Assembly: GCA_963969365.1 (NCBI GenBank)
Contig: OZ017754.1
Location: 992,001-1,056,000 of the forward strand
Origin: Asterochloris sp. CNOR1
Taxonomy: Eukaryota; Chlorophyta; Trebouxiophyceae; Trebouxiales; Trebouxiaceae
DNA: 64,000 nucleotides
Direction of reading: 5' to 3'
This document shows positions 58,992-64,000 of the stretch, piece by piece. Position 1 is the stretch's first letter. Each line of letters opens with the position of its first letter. The translations under genes and the position numbers were made by a program. The notes under the pieces are model-generated. The model was not told where the DNA came from. It did no database searches and saw nothing but the letters and a program-made list of their open reading frames with translations.

Positions 58992-60612
58992 TCAATTTGC
59001 TTGGTCAAGCTTGCGTCGACTGTCCCATTGGTTCATGTCATTGGCCACGTTAACTGTGTACTTTTCAAGCATGCCTTGGAGCAGGGCAGGCATAGTATGC
59101 CCTGTCGCAGTGCTCCAGGACCAGACTATAGATCAAGCTGTCCTGAATTCTTCAGAGTCTGGGAGCCAGGGATCATCCACCCTGCTCACTAACCTCTGCA
59201 CCAGGGAGATGCTTGCCACCTGCATGTTAAATAGACTCTCAGCTAGCCTCTTGATGTGTCCAGTGTGGTCCAGGACCAGGCACATGGGTTGCATGGCTTT
59301 TGCCTCCTGCAGGCCCGGATGGCATAAGTCAGCTTTGTTGTCAGCCACCATTCCAATCAGCGCTCACGTTTTGTCAAATGGCTCCTCAGTCATTGCTAAG
59401 CCCCGCATCCTGAAGCTCAGTAGTAACTCATGATCAGGCAACCTGAGGTCTCTGTCAAAGGCTGCTCATAGACCAATGACTTGTGCGGGTTTATTCTGTA
59501 GGGACCCCAGGCCAAGTCTCACCATTGAAACGAGCCAGGTTGGCACTAACACTCTGTGGCAGTGGCTTGAGCTGAATGAGACGGCAGTCAGAGCTGGTTA
59601 GTGGCATTCCCCCAGTCACAGCTGACATCTAGCTGCAGCGTTGGAACCTTTGCTCCAGATTGCGGGAACTGCTGCACAGCAGCAGGCGGTCAGTAAGTAG
59701 CAATCAACAAGTACACTTGCTGGAGAGGCCCATCTCCTTCTGCCAGGAGCTTTGACCAGCTGCAGGAGACAATGCCAGTGGACATCTGCACTTTGTCAGG
59801 GGTTCACTAACCCAGGCAGGGCTGTCACTGTCGCCAGCTGAGCAGCAGGGGCTGTCACCAAGTCAACCGCCCCAAGCCTGCAAATTGACACCAGGTCCCA
59901 CATCAGCCACAAGCCGCCTCAACACTGGTGTCTGTAAGTCACAGACCTGAGCAGGGGACCATGTGCGGGCCACCACCTCGCCACAGCACATAGACCTCCT
60001 TTTGAGGTGAGCATGGTCAATGCAGCTGTTGCTTCATGTTGACAAGAAGCCCCTGCGGGGGGCGTTGCTGAAGGCTGCAGTGTCACCAGAGCCTGTGCAG
60101 TCTTGCACTCTGGCGCCGCCCAGAGCCTGGGCGGGCAGCTACTGTGCACCTAGCAGCTTGGTCCTAGCCTTTCATACCACAGACTGGGTCTAACAGGCAG
60201 GAAAGGGCCTCTCCATGATGATTGCTTACCTGTCACAGCCCTGCTGCTGGCATGCAGCTGCTGTTGTTGGAGTGTTTGCTCTGAGTCTCTGAGAAGAACT
60301 GCAGAGTGCCGCAGTCCCCTGAATACGATGGGATGATGAGGAGTCTAGGCAACAACAATGTGTTTCAGTTCGCACATGCTGCGAGACCGGGAACTTCCGC
60401 TTGAATCTCTTAAAGCGATGGCTTAATGCACCCCTGCAGGATTGCTGCTGCCATTGCTTGTGCAAGGGATGTTGTCAAACACCACGGCGCAGGGTCTGCC
60501 GTCCACAGGCTCATACAGATCAATGGACATCTTCAAGGGTTCCAAGAGCAATTTTTGGTGCATATACACGTTCACTGAAGTATTCCGATTGTGCACATAC
60601 AATGCAGCCTGC
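58992..60612 (-). CDS. Possible unrecognised minus-strand gene, fragments only
   Basis: Several minus-strand stretches read like protein but do not join cleanly. One at 60612-~60470 follows a GCAG acceptor and contains VYMHQKLLLEPLKMSIDLYE. One at 59461-59368 contains LRLPDHELLLSFRMRGLAM and ends at a GTGAGC donor. One at ~59320-59134 contains CLVLDHTGHIKRLAESLFNM. One ending at a TGA (58992-58994) contains EKYTVNVANDMNQW. The phase from the second to the third piece does not fit without another exon or a shift. I do not recognise the family. It may be a real low-conservation gene convergent with the cyclophilin gene, or a decayed one. The outer limits are only those of the visible pieces. 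Confidence 0.3.
59480..60460. other. Stretch with no supportable feature
   Basis: Between the visible pieces of the possible minus-strand gene I find no conserved frame, RNA gene or repeat. If that gene is real this is intronic. A short basic stretch on the minus strand (RFKRFKRKFP, about 60425-60395) might belong to it. Confidence 0.3.
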
Positions 60613-60657
60613 CACAGGTGCAGGCATGATTGAATCACGCGAGCTCCTTGCAGGACA

Positions 60658-63600
60658 ATGGCTGCTATGGCAGCAGAAGTCTCTGGCCAGCTGCTGCCCT
60701 TACACCTGGACCTGCACCAAAGCAATGCTGATTTTCAGCTGGACCCAGAGCCATCAGCAGCCAGCAGCGATGGGCCGCCTAGGGCAGGACATGACCGCTC
60801 GCTGCTAGGCCTGCAGGTCCGCCGCCAGTCCCTGGATGTCCAACGCCTGAAGTCTCTGGATGTCCAACGCCTGCCACAAATGAAGTCTCTGGGACAATCA
60901 GGTGGGTATGGGCAGGAAGCATGGGCCTTTAACCTGTTGGTGATGGGGCTGGCAGCGCTGACCATTGAGACTCCTCCTTTGGAACTCAGTGAGTGTTGCA
61001 TCAGGGTCTGGGCACCTGAACACAGGTGTTCTCACATGGTCGCCAGGCGTGAAGCCCACACGCATGCTGCCTCCCAGATGCAGTGGGGGAAGGTGCCTGC
61101 TGGTTGTCTAGGCTTGGCTCTGTGCTGCACCTGAGGATCGTTTGCATGGACTGCAAAAATGGCTAGGCGTCCAACATCCCAGCTTTCCCGCCTGTCGCGA
61201 TGGCACAGACATATGAGCTACACATCCACTGATTGCAGGCTTTTTGGGGGGCATGCCAGGACCAGCAGGGCAACACAGGTGCCAGACCAGGTGAACAACC
61301 CAGGATCTGCCTCTGTCTGCAGGTGACGTTCAGGGCATGCTGGACTTTTGTGAAGCCCTACCTGCCAAGCAACACCCCCATGCTGGACCAGGCCGTGTAC
61401 TGGATGAACAAGTACCAGCGCGAAGCCTTCCTTGAGGCTCTGCATGCCCTGGGGGTGCCCATCTCCCCTGGCATGCTGTCTGGCCTCATTCGCAGCCATG
61501 CCAAGATGCTTGATGTGGCGGCTGCCTGCACGGCCTTTAATAGGTGGACCGCTCAGGGGGTGCCTGCGACCATCGAAGCCTGAAGGGCCCTGGCGTGCAG
61601 CCACGTATATCAGCCCAACCCGCAGGGCAAGGCTCGGAAAAGATTCTGCATTCTTGCGAGCCATTTGCATGAAGCATGCATGCTGCACAGCGCTGCCAGG
61701 CATTCCTTTGTACTGTGGCCTCAGCAGGGCCTGCCTTCTACTGTCAACATTGGAGCAATGGGCCACCATCTTCGTCTGTCACCCACCCTGTAGGCATACT
61801 GCACATGTGCATGCCCCACAATGGTGCTGTCACCAGACCTGACGCTACCAGCTCAGCCACCAGGTGCATTGTGCACACACCATGTGGGGTGCGGGGATGC
61901 AGATGCTGGCCCAATGGCAAACCCTGTACACCCCGCCAGCCCCAAACCATACGCTGGACACCTCAGTCAGCCAGCAGGCTACCCATGTAGGTAGCGGCCC
62001 AATAGAGTCCTGGCAACATCTGCTGCATGTGGCTGCTCCGGGCGCCAGGAGCCTGCACTGTCTGCATGAGCTCTCATTTTGGCCCAGCTGTCACGTCAAG
62101 CAAGCACCGGCTGGCTGCTCCTCACCTTCATGTCTACTCTGATGATGGTCAGCCAATTGCAAGCCTTGCAATGCAGGGCGTGCGGGACATCATCATGCCG
62201 GCTCGCAAGGCCAAATGCCCAGACGCTCACCATCTGTATGTAGTGCTGGTGAAGGCCGCTGCAGCAGCCCTGAGCCCAGCAGATGCCAGGTTTGACGCAG
62301 CCTGTATGCCATGTCCTTAGCGATCTAGACACTGTGCCTGGCACACTATCTCTTGCTTGCTGACCACAATCAGGCACAATGCTCATTGCTCAGCCCTTCC
62401 TGCTTGCTCACCACAGTCTGTGATGCAGGGACGTCCTGCTGAAAGAGGTGCCTGCAGCGGGCGTGGACCTCAGGATTGTACACTGGGCGGCACTGGCAGA
62501 CATGCACGCTGCCCGCACGCCTGCCACCCTGTTTGTGCGTAGTTGCTGTTGGCTCCTCTGTGGAGTCATTTAGCAGTGCAGTTGTTGCCTCTTGAGTACT
62601 GATGTACAGCTGATCATGGGTAGCTGTTCTCATGTGTGCATTGTTCCTGAGTTCAGTTTGACTCTGCAAGAAAACTGCATTGTCTCAACCTTTGGAGAGG
62701 CTACACCGCCACTAACCTCATGGACTCTGCCTTCCTTGCTGTCAGACAACGCTGGAGCTCATGCAGCAGGCTGGCTTCAAGCTAAGGGAAGATTTCAGGA
62801 CTGAGATCATCATGCGCTGCTATCTTATGGCGCAACAGCCCAAAATGGTGCTGGCAACCCTCCAGGACCTCGTTGACAATGGTGGGCAGGTAAGCAGCAG
62901 GGTGCCTCAAGACGCTGAGCATTGCCACTAGCAGGTGGGCTTGATGGGTGGCGGAGCAAACAGGCTGCCTTGTGCACTGCCCAGCCTGTGCATGCCAACC
63001 TGCTGCTGTGACGGAACAACCAGGCCAGCTCAGCTGCGCTGCCAGGCTGTGTACACCCAACTCCTGCAGCCAGCCTTCCTCCTGTTGCCTCCTGCCCTCG
63101 CCATCACAGCTTTGGCACTGCCGGGCATGTGCAGGGCATGCATATGCATTTGTGGTGCTGACAGCCTGGACTCCACATGCCCCTCATTGACGCAGGCTTT
63201 GCTTTCTGGTGATGAGTCCACCGCGCTGTTGGAGCTGCAGGGAGCCATCAAGGGCGTGTTCACCTGGACGCGTGCCTTGCATGGGCTTGGCCTTTCTGCC
63301 AGTCTCTGAGCTGCTGTTTTTAATGCATCTTTTCTTTATAGGCATGCCGAGCCTGGGCAGCTCCCAAGCTCTTGTCTGCACCTGCAGGCAAACTCGTATC
63401 AAATCAGTCTCGCAGCCGCTGCCTGTGCTAAGGCCGGGCAGCCGGAGGCCGTGCGCGCCCTGATGATGCAGCTAGCTAAAGTTGCGCATCCGATCAGCCA
63501 CAGCAAACTGCTGTGGAGCGCACTGGTGTCTGCCCACATATCGGCAGGGCAAGTCTCCCAGTGAGTCAATGTATTCACAGATCAGGAGTGTGTTGGCTGA

Positions 63601-64000
63601 TGCCTCTGGCAGCGTTTCATGTGCATCTAGGCTGTGCTTTCAACGTGCGCCGCTGCCAGGCCTTTGAAGTGCTTTGCTGGATTTTGAGGCTGCATGCCTG
63701 CCAGGTCTCCCCAGGGTTGTCTGGTTTTGTGGGTGACGTGGGTGACTTTGTGCACTCAAGTGTCACGGCCTGTCAAGCCCTGAGTAAATGTGCTGCAGTT
63801 TAGTTCTACAGGGTGCAGTCCATGTATATAAAGCTGGGAGGCATGCAAATGCCTCATTGCGCATCGTGCCCTCATGCTGGTCCCTTTGCCCAGGCTCCTG
63901 CCTAATGAGTCTAGCCGCCAAGCCTGCCCAGATGGTGAAGGGCAACTGACTCAGATCTAGGCTGTTGCTTGCAGGTCAACACTGAGAGCTCTCACATGAG
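60658..64000 (+). CDS. PPR-like helical-repeat protein, 3' end outside window
   Basis: This is a tandem alpha-helical repeat protein resembling pentatricopeptide repeat (LRPPRC-like) sequences, which usually bind organellar RNA. That function is inferred from repeat style only. Proposed exons are 60658-60988 (or starting at 60817), 61323-61543, 62177-62289, 62429-62534, 62746-62889, 63196-63255 and 63388-63560. The run from 62177 to 63560 is in consistent phase. Repeat-like pieces include ACAKAGQPEAVRALMMQL, LWSALVSAHISAGQVSQ, TLELMQQAGFKLREDF and MLSGLIRSHAKMLDVAAA. Exon 61323-61543 is readable as coding in two different frames in its two halves, and the exon linking it to 62177 was not found. 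The start is uncertain, and the gene continues past the window edge. Confidence 0.4.
60829..60876 (+). repeat. Two-copy 24-base tandem repeat
   Basis: TCCCTGGATGTCCAACGCCT and TCTCTGGATGTCCAACGCCT are adjacent 24-base units. In the proposed PPR-like frame they read SLDVQRLK twice, with a third partial unit following. Confidence 0.85.

Noticed and set aside
1-64000. CRISPR arrays, insertion sequences, long terminal repeats, tRNA or rRNA genes
   Set aside because: No spaced identical repeats, transposase motifs, terminal repeats or cloverleaf/rRNA sequence could be recognised. The repeats present are exon-derived or simple.

Overview
The window is a piece of a eukaryotic nuclear genome, moderately GC-rich, with intron-dense genes. 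Exons are mostly 60-290 bases and introns about 75-700 bases, and almost every intron ends in GCAG. A plant-type biotin synthase with a mitochondrial-type leader, UGUAA downstream of its stop, an axonemal dynein heavy chain, and the intron style together suggest a green alga, perhaps a trebouxiophyte. That placement is inference.

Layout, left to right: (1) 1-5089 (+), the 3' part of a large bZIP transcription factor gene with an AT-hook-like motif. (2) 5447-8947 (+), a complete biotin synthase gene in eight exons. (3) 9104-11408 (-), an unrecognised single-pass membrane protein with a signal peptide and a Pro/Tyr-rich cytosolic tail, tail-to-tail with biotin synthase. (4) 11474-12215 (+), a small mitochondrial ribosomal protein mL43-like gene whose ATG lies only 65 bases from the start of gene 3. 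(5) 12401-51980 (-), one axonemal inner-arm-type dynein heavy chain gene of about 39.6 kb that fills more than half of the window; tail, linker, AAA1-AAA6, stalk, microtubule-binding domain and C-terminal region can all be followed exon by exon. (6) 52398-58761 (+), a U-box plus cyclophilin protein (PPIL2/CYP60 type), divergent from the dynein. (7) about 58992-60612 (-), fragments of an unrecognised gene. (8) 60658 to the window end (+), an incomplete helical-repeat, PPR-like gene.

The genes do not form a pathway. Biotin synthase and mL43 point to mitochondria, the dynein to cilia, and the U-box cyclophilin to spliceosome or ubiquitin functions.

The most striking feature is not a gene. Introns throughout the window carry degenerate direct copies of the exon ends that flank them, usually including the splice site ('exon echoes'). 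I found them in the bZIP, biotin synthase, dynein and U-box cyclophilin genes, on both strands, at about twenty places, sometimes in arrays of up to six copies. A second feature is an unusually frequent GC-AG intron class. Exon models were built by hand from reading frame, splice phase and family conservation; no alignment program was run.
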